Positions 1-6,857 are shown, counted from the stretch's first letter. The stretch: 8,949 bases of DNA from a bacterium (GCA_021372535.1 JAJFUH010000236.1:1-8949); one strand, 5' to 3'. Made by a program: numbers and translations. The notes: generated by a model not told the origin, from the sequence alone.

Positions 1-1
1 G

Positions 2-151
2 AGAAACATGCTCGGGTACATACGTGAAATGGTTTTTAAAGGATCCGTTCCCTCGATGGTGGCGGCGCTCCTCGACAGTACGATCGATAACGACGAGCTG
101 GCAATTGTGAAAAAACTCGTCGATGATGCGGAAAAGGAGAAAAAATCATGA
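2..151 (+). CDS. BlaI/MecI-type transcriptional repressor, C-terminal end (5' truncated)
   Basis: Only the last 49 codons are present; the gene begins before the window. The visible tail includes VFKGSVPSMVAALLDST followed by a charged helix ending DDAEKEKKS. This pattern (a phenylalanine-glycine-serine turn, a short hydrophobic helix, then an acidic helix) is typical of the C-terminal dimerisation region of BlaI/MecI/penicillinase-repressor proteins. The DNA-binding winged helix would lie upstream and cannot be seen. The stop codon overlaps the start of the next gene in an ATGA arrangement at 148-151, and that next gene encodes a BlaR1-like M56 peptidase. Repressor followed by M56 sensor is the known blaI-blaR1 gene order, which strengthens a call that would be weak from the tail alone. 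The expected role is to repress its own operon until cleaved or released by the downstream protease. Confidence 0.8.
   Translation, partial: RNMLGYIREMVFKGSVPSMVAALLDSTIDNDELAIVKKLVDDAEKEKKS
134..151 (+). promoter_or_regulatory. Ribosome binding site and ATGA translational coupling between repressor and M56 peptidase
   Basis: AAGGAGA at 134-140 sits 7 bases before the ATG at 148. This ATG overlaps the repressor's TGA stop (149-151). The overlap suggests translational coupling, so that repressor and sensor are made together. It also fixes the M56 start codon. Confidence 0.85.
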
Positions 152-2145
152 GCTGGCTTTATTTCCTGGATCGCCTGGGGTCGGAATTTTCGGTATGGTA
201 TGTTTCATTCCTGTGGCATTCCCTGCTTGTTTATACGGGATTGAGTCTCGTTCTTTTCGGATATCGAAAACACAGCGCCCGGGTGAAATGCACGGTATGG
301 ATCGTATCCATCCCCATGATGCTTGTCATGCCGTCATTGTCCCGTCTGGCCATTAAAAGCAACATGCCTCTGTATAAAGTCGATGTTCAATCAGTCCAGG
401 CTCCTGAAACAATCCTGGCTGAAAATGTAGTTGCCGGAACAATCCATGACAGTGTCAAGCCGGAACAATCTCCCGACTATCCTTCTCCGCGGGCTCTCTT
501 TCCCGCCCTTTACGGTATAGCGGTGATGGGCATGACTGGATTCTTCCTTGCGGGAAGGAGAACAGTCAGAAGGGTCGTTCTTGACGCAACACCCTTTCTG
601 AACACCACGGTTCTTGCGCTTGTGGAAAGCTGCTCCCGAAATCTGAATATTTCCCGCACCGTTTTAGTGCTGGAAAGCGATAAAATTCCCGTACCGTTCA
701 CATCCGGCCTGCTTCACCCGGTTATCGTACTCCCGTCGGGCCTGTTCTCACGCATATCAGCGGACGAGAAACAGCACATCATTCTCCACGAGCTTTCACA
801 TATCAAGAGCCACGATTCCGCTTTGCTTGGTTTAACAGCGATTGCGCGCGTACTGCTGTTTCTGAATCCGTTTGTCTGGTTCTCGGTTTCGAAAATCACA
901 ACACTGGCGGAAGAATCATGCGACGAACTCGTTGTCGAGCACTTTGGCGAGCCGGTGCAGTATGCGCGGACCCTGACCTCGATTGCCGAAACGGTGAGAA
1001 ACAAGTCCTTCGGGCTTGAATACGCCGCAGGTTTTGTCTTTTCACGGCGGGTATTCCTGAGACGAATCAAATCCATACTGTCCATGAGGAACCATACTAT
1101 CGTTAAACTGTCGCGGAGCGCAACGATGATGCTCGTCATCCTGATGGGTGCTCTCGCTGTGAGCATTGTCTCCTTCCCCGTCACAAGCCGGGCGATAAAA
1201 CTCTATGATGGATCATCAACGCTTTCCAGGCTCGAATCGTTGCGGGACAAGGCATCAACCGGAGAAAAACGGGAGGCGATAGAAAACATCATCGTGTGTT
1301 TTCAGAAATACAACCGGCATATTATCCCCGCCGTAGAATGCTCCGAATTAATTCTCGATGCCGACAGGAATATCCCGGTCATAGAAAAGCTCGCGGAATA
1401 CGCCATAACCAATGGTTCGGAAACCATAGTATATATACGGATAGCGGAATATGCGGCGAAATCGGAGATAGCCAGCGATGAGTTTCTGGAGATAGCCGGT
1501 CTGGTACAGACATACGGTTGTGAAGCGCAGACAATGGTGAATCTTGCTAAAAAGGCTTCACGGGCCGGCAGCGAGTCGAAGCTTGAGCACGTACGTGCCG
1601 ACATACGGAAGCTGGGCAGCAGGCTGGCTATGATGCCGAAACCGGAGAGAACATCTGTTACAGCCCCGGCCGTACCGTTCATGACGATGGCGGATATCGA
1701 AACGAAAAAAGAGCAGGCTCAGACCGCGGAGAAACGTGAGGCGATAGAACGGATTCAGAAACTCCTGAAAAAATACGACAGACATTACAGTGTGACACGG
1801 TGCATTGACCTGATCCTCGAAACGGACAGGAATGTCGAGGTCATCGGAAAGATTGCGGAATATGGCGTGACTGTGCCGTACTGCACCATGGCGTTTGTGG
1901 AGATTGCGGAGTGCGCCGCTAAAGCTCCGGTCGCCGATGACGAGTTTCTGGAGCTTGCGGAACTGCTGAAAAAGCGGGGAGATGGAGCGCCGGTACAATT
2001 AGCCCGTCAGGCGTCGCAAGCCAGTAATGAGACTGAGCTTAAGCAAGTAAAGCGGAAGATCAAGGCGCTGAAAAATGATATATCAGCATTACCGGGCATG
2101 ATGATTGCAGGTTTTTTCAGTTTGATTGACCGCTCCGTACAATAA
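148..2145 (+). CDS. BlaR1-like M56 family membrane metallopeptidase with duplicated C-terminal sensor region
   Basis: This 665-residue integral membrane protein resembles the BlaR1/MecR1 sensor-protease family. Hydrophobic segments lie near residues 16-38, 48-64, 118-137, 225-247 and 324-344. The zinc-protease motif HELSH is at residues 214-218, and EESCDE (255-260) matches the conserved E-x-x-C-D region that supplies the third zinc ligand. An RRVFLRR stretch near residue 300 also fits the family. In classical BlaR1 the part after the last membrane helix is an extracytoplasmic penicillin-binding domain. Here residues 362-649 are instead two diverged copies of a helix-rich module, and I see no beta-lactamase-like domain. 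The inferred job is to sense an unknown envelope signal and relay it by proteolysis to the repressor encoded just upstream. The ATG at 148 is supported by a good ribosome binding site and by the ATGA overlap. The M56 call is firm; the ligand is unknown. Confidence 0.9.
   Translation: MSWLYFLDRLGSEFSVWYVSFLWHSLLVYTGLSLVLFGYRKHSARVKCTVWIVSIPMMLVMPSLSRLAIKSNMPLYKVDVQSVQAPETILAENVVAGTIHDSVKPEQSPDYPSPRALFPALYGIAVMGMTGFFLAGRRTVRRVVLDATPFLNTTVLALVESCSRNLNISRTVLVLESDKIPVPFTSGLLHPVIVLPSGLFSRISADEKQHIILHELSHIKSHDSALLGLTAIARVLLFLNPFVWFSVSKITTLAEESCDELVVEHFGEPVQYARTLTSIAETVRNKSFGLEYAAGFVFSRRVFLRRIKSILSMRNHTIVKLSRSATMMLVILMGALAVSIVSFPVTSRAIKLYDGSSTLSRLESLRDKASTGEKREAIENIIVCFQKYNRHIIPAVECSELILDADRNIPVIEKLAEYAITNGSETIVYIRIAEYAAKSEIASDEFLEIAGLVQTYGCEAQTMVNLAKKASRAGSESKLEHVRADIRKLGSRLAMMPKPERTSVTAPAVPFMTMADIETKKEQAQTAEKREAIERIQKLLKKYDRHYSVTRCIDLILETDRNVEVIGKIAEYGVTVPYCTMAFVEIAECAAKAPVADDEFLELAELLKKRGDGAPVQLARQASQASNETELKQVKRKIKALKNDISALPGMMIAGFFSLIDRSVQ
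1231..1638 (+). repeat. Sensor-region module, copy 1 (residues 362-497 of the M56 protein)
   Basis: First copy of an internal protein duplication. Shared landmarks with copy 2 are EKREAIE near its start, C..LIL..DRN..VI.K.AEY in the middle, IAE.AAK followed by DEFLE.A, and a charged C-terminal helix. The content is alpha-helical in character, with heptad-like hydrophobic spacing, and recalls TPR- or HEAT-like helical repeats, though I cannot assign a family. Under BlaR1 topology this region would lie outside the cytoplasmic membrane. Confidence 0.85.
1696..2094 (+). repeat. Sensor-region module, copy 2 (residues 517-649 of the M56 protein)
   Basis: Second copy of the module, offset from copy 1 by 155 residues and joined by a linker of about 19 residues (498-516) rich in Pro, Thr and Ala. 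By hand alignment the first 90 or so positions are close to half identical at the protein level, with only short gaps. The DNA has diverged, so the duplication is old and kept by selection, not a recent tandem event. Confidence 0.85.
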
Positions 2146-2210
2146 CCGGGAAATCGGCACCAATGGTACGTATCAGGATAACCGATTATTCTGTCAAAGA
2201 TTCAGCCATG

Positions 2211-2224
2211 GGGGGGATAAATTG
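2211..2224 (+). promoter_or_regulatory. Ribosome binding site deciding a TTG start
   Basis: A purine run GGGGGG at 2211-2216 sits 5 bases before TTG at 2222-2224. Starting there gives a protein that opens with a textbook signal peptide (Met-Phe-Lys-Lys-Leu, then a long hydrophobic run). An upstream in-frame TTG at 2126 lies inside the M56 gene. It would add 32 polar residues ahead of the signal peptide, so it is less likely. Confidence 0.65.
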
Positions 2225-4210
2225 TTTAAAAAACTTACACTAACAGCAGTTATATTCCTGATTATTCTGCCAATTCTTTCGGTTTATCCGGACAGTAATA
2301 CCGAAAAATCCGTAAAGAATGCTTTCGGGACATATCAGGAAGCATTGAACAAGGAAGATTACAAAACGGCATGGAACAGTTATTCAAAGAATATGCAGGC
2401 CAAGAGTAGCTATGAAGCTTTTGTCAAAAATTATAGCGATCAAGAAACAAGGGATGTGTACGGCAGCCTGCAGGTTGTTGCGATCGATTCAACCGACAAC
2501 GGCTTCGTTCTGGCGGCAAAACTTGGTGGTATGTGGAGTAGACTTGCAAAAAAGAAGCTGTATTACCGGTTCATTGCCGAGGGAGGAACATGGAAGATTA
2601 ACGATTTTTATCCTCAGTCTCCTTTTTCACGAACTCCCCAAAAAGGGTATCTGCCCGGAGATATAGCAAGCCTGGATGCGGAGACGAAAGCGGAGGTGGC
2701 TGCCATTCAACAGGTGTGTCTGACCTATACAAAAAGCATGAGCGCCATGGATTTCCGTAAGGCATGGGAGTGCTACTGGGATGGACGGATACCCTATGAC
2801 AGGTTTGTTAACTTAAAATACGTTCGCCGTATTCGGGAAAACGAATCTATAAGACAATACTTGGCTTCACTCACAGTACTTAATATTAAATATTCCGAAA
2901 ATCAGGCTACTGCGGACATAGGGAAAGAGAACGAAAAAGACTTTAGTACGATTTATTTACTGGTAAAAAATGGCGGCCAATGGAAGTTAAGGAAAGAATA
3001 CGATATTACTTCTCTCGGCTTCGGCGAAGATGATTTACCAGCATTTTATTTTGAACAGGGCACAAGTCAAAGCGGAATAGTGAAAAAAAAGGATACACTG
3101 GCATCCAGGGGACAGATTCCACCGGATGGTAAAGCACTCGAACCCTATGTCGCTTTCCTGAAGCAGGGGCACTCCGATCCTGTTGACTATGTCATGCACC
3201 TGTTCGATACCAACGATATCGTGGTTCTGTGTGAAAGAATGCATCCGGAGTCGACGCAGTGGGACATGATTTTCAGTATCGTCAGCGACAAACGGTTCAT
3301 CGACCGTGTCGGAAACATATTTACCGAATATGGCTCTGTCAATCTCCAGCCGTATCTGGATGATTTCATGAATACCGACGGCCTGTCAGAAAAAGAGATC
3401 GGGCAGCGATCGGTCCATATCATGAGAAATCTCGGTCTGTGGCCCCTGTGGCCGAACACCAATTTTTACCGTTACCTGAACCGGCTCTATGCCCTCAATC
3501 AGTCTCTGCCCCGGTCAGCAAGAATCCATCATTATCTCTCCGACATCCCCCTCGACTGGGATACCATGACACAGGCAGGATATGATTCGCTTCGTGTAAA
3601 CGTTTTTCCGGTGCGTGATAAAGTCATGGCGGACAGAATTATAGCAAAGGTCAGGGAGCTGAACGCGGGCAATGCGAAAAGAAAGAAATGTCTCGTCATC
3701 ATGAATTACCGTCACGCTTTCGGCCCCATACGGGACGCTCAAGGTAAAATCCGGGGCAATACCTGCGAATATCTTTTCGAGGCTTTCCCTGGCAAAACGG
3801 CCAATGTGCTGATAAATACCGTGGGCATTGACGAGAGCGAGCAGTTTGTCAAGATCGCCGATGGCAAATGGGACAATGCTTTCAAAGCGGTCGACGATCC
3901 CGCGGCCGGGTTCGATTTCAGGGCTTCTCCTTTCGGAAAAGACCCTTTCGATATGTACCCCGCGGGTTCCTGGATTAAAGAGAAATACACATATCAGGAC
4001 GTCTTTACGGGATTCATTTTCTATCTTCCTTTGAGCAGACACCTTCTGGAAGACGGTTTCCCCGGTATACTCGACGGTTTTGAGAATACCCTGTTGTCCC
4101 GTGCAAAATGTCTAAAACCCGATGCATCCGACAGTTATAAGAATGAGGTTATTCCTCTCTATAAGAAAGGGGTAATAAACAGCCGTAAACCGTCCTATGC
4201 CAATTTTTAA
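2222..4210 (+). CDS. Secreted protein with two NTF2-like modules and an erythromycin-esterase/ChaN-like domain
   Basis: The protein is 662 residues from the TTG start. Residues 1-23 form a signal peptide (KK, then a run of Leu, Ile and Val) with no lipobox cysteine, so it is probably periplasmic or secreted. Residues ~28-128 and ~158-260 look like two NTF2-like (SnoaL/DUF4878-type) modules. Each opens with a helix containing a pattern like Y..AL...D...AW..Y and ends with a strand containing a G-x-W-K motif (TWKI, QWKL). Residues ~310-640 resemble the EreA/ChaN (Tiki-like) fold. VVLCERMHPE places Glu338 and His341 in the position of the family's G-E-x-x-H signature, and a later IMNYRHAFG (His498) resembles the family's second histidine motif. 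The usual glycine is Cys in CERMH, so the active site may be altered. The gene follows the M56 gene by 76 bases on the same strand and is probably in the same operon. The substrate is unknown. The call is moderate for the C-terminal fold and weaker for any enzymatic activity. Confidence 0.6.
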   Translation: MFKKLTLTAVIFLIILPILSVYPDSNTEKSVKNAFGTYQEALNKEDYKTAWNSYSKNMQAKSSYEAFVKNYSDQETRDVYGSLQVVAIDSTDNGFVLAAKLGGMWSRLAKKKLYYRFIAEGGTWKINDFYPQSPFSRTPQKGYLPGDIASLDAETKAEVAAIQQVCLTYTKSMSAMDFRKAWECYWDGRIPYDRFVNLKYVRRIRENESIRQYLASLTVLNIKYSENQATADIGKENEKDFSTIYLLVKNGGQWKLRKEYDITSLGFGEDDLPAFYFEQGTSQSGIVKKKDTLASRGQIPPDGKALEPYVAFLKQGHSDPVDYVMHLFDTNDIVVLCERMHPESTQWDMIFSIVSDKRFIDRVGNIFTEYGSVNLQPYLDDFMNTDGLSEKEIGQRSVHIMRNLGLWPLWPNTNFYRYLNRLYALNQSLPRSARIHHYLSDIPLDWDTMTQAGYDSLRVNVFPVRDKVMADRIIAKVRELNAGNAKRKKCLVIMNYRHAFGPIRDAQGKIRGNTCEYLFEAFPGKTANVLINTVGIDESEQFVKIADGKWDNAFKAVDDPAAGFDFRASPFGKDPFDMYPAGSWIKEKYTYQDVFTGFIFYLPLSRHLLEDGFPGILDGFENTLLSRAKCLKPDASDSYKNEVIPLYKKGVINSRKPSYANF

Positions 4211-4247
4211 TCGTCCGTAACCAGTGAGTTTCATTCTTTTCAACAGC

Positions 4248-5708
4248 CTAAAAATACCGAGGCCCGAGGTCTCTGAGACCGTAGTTGTAAATCCCGAGAC
4301 TGCTCCGCTTGAGTGACCGGTAATCGGTGACTTTTTCGACGCCCTTTTCGCTCAGGATGTAGATGGGGATTTTCTCGATATCGTTCTGGCCGAGCCCGCG
4401 CTCGTTGGCGATACGGAGATAGGGAAGCTCGCGCGGGTCCTGCCCCATGAGCCACGAGGTGACCGCATCGACCGCAACGCTGCTCCGACCGACCGTGAGG
4501 AAATCGGCGTGGACGACCCCGATATCGTCTCCCCGGGCGAACACACCTTCGACCATGTTCACGTACGGCGAGGGGAGCGCCTCGTTGATGTCCATCATCC
4601 GCTGAGCCCACATTTCAGCCCAGAACAGGCGGGTATCGGCAATATCGATGAGGCTGTCGAGCGCTTTCTGACGGTCGTCGCCGGAGGTTTTCCCGTATTT
4701 CCGCCGGGCTTCGCGAAAGGCATCGTATCCGCCCGCGGCTTTGTATGACCGGTAAAAATCGCCGTCATCCCAGTACTTGTACCCCATGCCGGCATGGGTG
4801 AGATACGAGTATTCGACCGCTCTCCGGAATCCGCCGTTGAAATCGCCCATGAGATCGCGGCGCCAGATGTCAAGGGTCGACCATGCATCGCAGATGTGCC
4901 CGTACCCGCGCGGCATGACTCCCTGGATGTTCTTGAGGGTGAGCGTCGTGTGCCCCACCTTGTGCGTGTGGGCGTGGGCGATGTTGATGAACGTGGTGCC
5001 GTCGAGATAGACCGGCTTGTAGGTGCAGAACCGCCGTTGAACCATACCTTCGGGGTTTTCATGCCATACGAGCTCGTCCTTTTTGTAATGCTTGAAATAC
5101 TGGACATGCGCCTCGATGAGGGGCAGGTTGTGCTTGTCGAGAAGAGCTTCGAATCCGCTCTCGACAACCTGGGGGTGACGGAGCGCGCCGCGTGCGCCGA
5201 TGGCAACGTTCGAGTTGCCCATGTCACGGAGCGTATCGACAAACCCGACAATGAAATAGGGATGAACGATTCCGCCGTGGCTGTTTTCGACCGGACTGTC
5301 CTTGCCGAGACCGCCGACGAGATTCGGCTTGATGAAGGTTCGCCCTCCCTTTACAGCGCCCTTGCGGAACACCAGCCCGGCGGCACGGTTTCCGAACCTT
5401 TCCATCTGGTCGGGGCATGGCTTCCATGAGCCCTTTGCGTCCTGATCGGTATTGATGCCCGCATAGATGATGAACACGGCGCCCGGATTATCGAGAATTT
5501 CCTCACGGAGCACGGGGGCGGTATTGTTTTTCTCGCCTTTCTTCAATATTTTAACGCCGTCCCGGATGGTGAGCCCGGTGCTTTCAAGGGGACGGTCGGG
5601 TTCGTACGATACATCTCTTTTTGCAGCGGTCTGGGCGAAAACTCTGCCGGTCATGCCGACTGTCATCGCCGCTCCGGTCGCAGTCAGTAAAAAATCACGT
5701 CGTTTCAT
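4248..5708 (-). CDS. Tat-exported DUF362 domain-containing protein
   Basis: The protein is 486 residues. The N-terminus MKRRDFLLTATGAA, followed by a hydrophobic stretch and VFAQTA, is a twin-arginine signal peptide (R3, R4, F6) with a likely cleavage site after AQ or AQTA, so it is exported folded. The body carries the DUF362 hallmark region: FINIAHAHTHKVGHTTLTLKN and then QGVMP, with Lys259-Asn260 matching the family's LKN..G..P motif. Many DUF362 proteins come with ferredoxin-type cysteine clusters. This one has only scattered cysteines and no such cluster. The biochemical role of the family is not settled. The ATG at 5708 is chosen because AGGAG lies 7 bases upstream and the Tat motif starts immediately; a longer reading to 5756 would bury the signal. 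The gene converges with the upstream operon, leaving only 37 bases and no clear terminator. It is visibly more GC-rich than its neighbours. Confidence 0.85.
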   Translation of the reverse strand: MKRRDFLLTATGAAMTVGMTGRVFAQTAAKRDVSYEPDRPLESTGLTIRDGVKILKKGEKNNTAPVLREEILDNPGAVFIIYAGINTDQDAKGSWKPCPDQMERFGNRAAGLVFRKGAVKGGRTFIKPNLVGGLGKDSPVENSHGGIVHPYFIVGFVDTLRDMGNSNVAIGARGALRHPQVVESGFEALLDKHNLPLIEAHVQYFKHYKKDELVWHENPEGMVQRRFCTYKPVYLDGTTFINIAHAHTHKVGHTTLTLKNIQGVMPRGYGHICDAWSTLDIWRRDLMGDFNGGFRRAVEYSYLTHAGMGYKYWDDGDFYRSYKAAGGYDAFREARRKYGKTSGDDRQKALDSLIDIADTRLFWAEMWAQRMMDINEALPSPYVNMVEGVFARGDDIGVVHADFLTVGRSSVAVDAVTSWLMGQDPRELPYLRIANERGLGQNDIEKIPIYILSEKGVEKVTDYRSLKRSSLGIYNYGLRDLGPRYF

Positions 5709-5766
5709 GAAACTTCTCCTCACAGAATAAACACCGCACATAAAAAACTGAATCACTATCCTCTTT

Positions 5767-5782
5767 CGGGAAATAATTCCCG
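5767..5782. promoter_or_regulatory. Inverted repeat in the DUF362 leader (possible operator or RNA hairpin)
   Basis: CGGGAA-ATAA-TTCCCG is a perfect 6-bp inverted repeat with a 4-base spacer. It lies about 60 bases before the DUF362 start and just inside the predicted transcript. It could be a repressor site or a small hairpin in the 5' leader. Confidence 0.4.
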
Positions 5783-5798
5783 TACAGATATACTCTTA

Positions 5799-5827
5799 AT
5801 AATAAACTTCTTCCCGGTTTAAAACAA
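5799..5827 (-). promoter_or_regulatory. Putative promoter of the DUF362 gene
   Basis: On the minus strand TTGTTT (5827-5822) and TATTAT (5804-5799) are separated by exactly 17 bases. The predicted transcript would start near 5792 and carry a leader of about 84 bases. The -35 hexamer is part of a perfect palindrome (5820-5836), which suggests operator control. This was read by eye; AT-rich DNA gives such matches by chance fairly often. Confidence 0.45.
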
Positions 5828-5836
5828 ATTGTTTTA
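5820..5836. promoter_or_regulatory. Perfect palindrome over the putative -35 of the DUF362 gene (candidate operator)
   Basis: TAAAACAA-A-TTGTTTTA is a perfect 8-bp inverted repeat about one central base. It overlaps the proposed -35 element, which is where a dimeric repressor would block RNA polymerase. The regulator is unknown. Confidence 0.4.
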
Positions 5837-5947
5837 TACCAAGTTGCGTTTAACCCGGATTATTCATAAACGCCGAAAAGTGTAGCGGTAACTATGATGT
5901 AATATCAATAATAACAAAATTCTATAATGTTATCCATGTTTTCATAT

Positions 5948-6046
5948 GATCCCCCTCGGCTTCGCCGTGTCCCCCTTATTAAACAAAGGGGGAGCCAGCC
6001 CATCTCCCCCCTTAAAAAGGGGGGATGCCGCAAGGCAGGGGGGATC
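5948..6046. repeat. Multi-hairpin dispersed repeat element (REP/MITE-like)
   Basis: The element is bounded by an 8-bp inverted pair, GATCCCCC (5948-5955) and GGGGGATC (6039-6046). Inside are four hairpins in a row: CGGC-TTC-GCCG (5957-5967); CCCCCTT with AAGGGGG (5971-5992); CCCCCCTT with AAGGGGGG around a short A-rich loop (6006-6024); and TGCC-GCAA-GGCA (6026-6037). C-run/G-run units of this kind occur as intergenic repeats in several bacterial lineages. No transposase is present, so any movement would be in trans. The short open reading frame across it (minus strand, roughly 5905-6093) is an accident of the repeat. The rest of 5837-6131 shows nothing else I can name. Confidence 0.65.
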
Positions 6047-6131
6047 TTTTGTAAGAAAAAAACAAATTTATGAATAGATCGGGTTAAGAGCACAATAAAA
6101 CCATAAAATATACCGTTTTTTTACCGCACAT

Positions 6132-6159
6132 AAAAAAGGCGGAGAACAATCCGCCTTTT
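6132..6159 (-). terminator. Intrinsic terminator of the FmdB-family gene
   Basis: AAAAGGCGGA (6134-6143), loop GAACAA, and TCCGCCTTTT (6150-6159) form a perfect 10-bp stem. On the minus strand it is followed by a run of six T (complement of 6132-6137), as expected for a gene read leftward. It lies about 85 bases after the FmdB stop codon. The flanking A and T runs could also let it work on the plus strand. Confidence 0.8.
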
Positions 6160-6244
6160 CATACCCGCTGTAAAAACCGTAATTACCTGATTATCAGCCC
6201 TGCACCTGTTATGTTCCGAAAGAATCAGCCGGACTCTCTGCCGG

Positions 6245-6460
6245 TTAAAATCCGCAGCTTCCTCCGCAGCATCCCCCCGAAGGACATGTCGGGTACGGAG
6301 CCGAAGAAGAACTCTGCGCAGCCGAAACAGCAAAAGTCGACATCAGCTTTTCAAGGTTTTTCGAGCCGCAGAATGTGCATTCCGGTGTTTCATCGGACGA
6401 GAATACGAGTAATTCCGAAGTTTTACCGCAGTCTCCGCATTTGTATTCATACAACGCCAT
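6245..6460 (-). CDS. FmdB family zinc-ribbon protein
   Basis: The protein is 71 residues. MALYEYKCGDCGKTSE opens with the family's characteristic Y-E-Y-x-C-x-x-C, and a second C-x-x-C (Cys28 and Cys31, ECTFCG) completes a zinc ribbon. The tail is rich in Ser, Gly and Cys (PSGGCCGGSCGF), as in many FmdB proteins. The family is named after a putative regulator of the formamidase/amidase gene. Its members are small, widespread and of uncertain function, so the name is a domain label only. AGGAGG (complement of 6470-6475) lies 9 bases before the ATG and settles the start. The gene stands alone between its own promoter and terminator. Confidence 0.9.
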   Translation of the reverse strand: MALYEYKCGDCGKTSELLVFSSDETPECTFCGSKNLEKLMSTFAVSAAQSSSSAPYPTCPSGGCCGGSCGF

Positions 6461-6500
6461 AAGATATATCCTCCTGTAAAAGTGTTTCGCTGTTGATAAT

Positions 6501-6529
6501 AGTATAATAGCAAATTAACTATATGTCAA
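6501..6529 (-). promoter_or_regulatory. Sigma-70-type promoter of the FmdB-family gene
   Basis: On the minus strand a consensus TTGACA (6529-6524) is followed after exactly 17 bases by TATACT (6506-6501). The predicted start is near 6493, giving a leader of about 33 bases that contains the AGGAGG site. This is the best promoter match in the window and suggests steady, strong expression. Confidence 0.8.
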
Positions 6530-6857
6530 GAGGTATTTTTTATATTTTTATCTTCCTGTGGATTTGGCAATCCTTATATTTCCGGGGCAGTCGTTATTCC
6601 AGGATGAAAAGCGGAATTTTTTTTGCTTCGAAACGGCATATGACCATATCACTTCACAATCCGCCGATTTTCCATATGAAAAAAACCGACACGACCGGTT
6701 TCGATCCGGCGTCCTGAAACGGAGAAAAAAACACTATCTAAAATATAATACTACCGATTCACAACCCGTAAGACTATAATAGGTATCATACAGCGCCCGA
6801 TTTCACCTCAAAAAAACCATGCAATCCACCAAAACGTACGTGCTTACAGACATGACT
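6530..6857 (+). promoter_or_regulatory. Upstream region of the membrane-bound AraC-type regulator with a spaced direct repeat
   Basis: This stretch has no gene. It contains TTCACAATCCG (6653-6663) and TTCACAACCCG (6758-6768), an 11-base direct repeat with one mismatch whose starts are 105 bases apart. A shorter TTCACCTC follows at 6802-6809. TATAAT occurs at 6744-6749 and 6775-6780, but neither has a good -35. AraC-type proteins commonly bind direct repeats, so these are candidate self-regulatory sites, by inference only. Confidence 0.3.

Noticed and set aside
1570-1590. S-x-x-K match (SESK) in the M56 protein as a penicillin-acylation site
   Set aside because: It lies in a charged helix of the duplicated module, with none of the surrounding motifs of a penicillin-binding or beta-lactamase domain.
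4794-5429. Open frame of 211 codons on the plus strand across the DUF362 gene
   Set aside because: It lies wholly antisense to a protein with a clear Tat signal and DUF362 motif. It is a by-product of GC-rich codon use and has no recognisable domain or ribosome binding site.
5905-6093. Short minus-strand open frame of 62 codons
   Set aside because: It runs through the multi-hairpin repeat. Its peptide (PPFLRGEMG and similar) is the chance translation of C-run/G-run repeats.
6744-6780. Two TATAAT boxes as promoters for the AraC-type gene
   Set aside because: Neither has an acceptable -35 at 16-18 bases, so I list them only as part of the upstream region and do not call a promoter.
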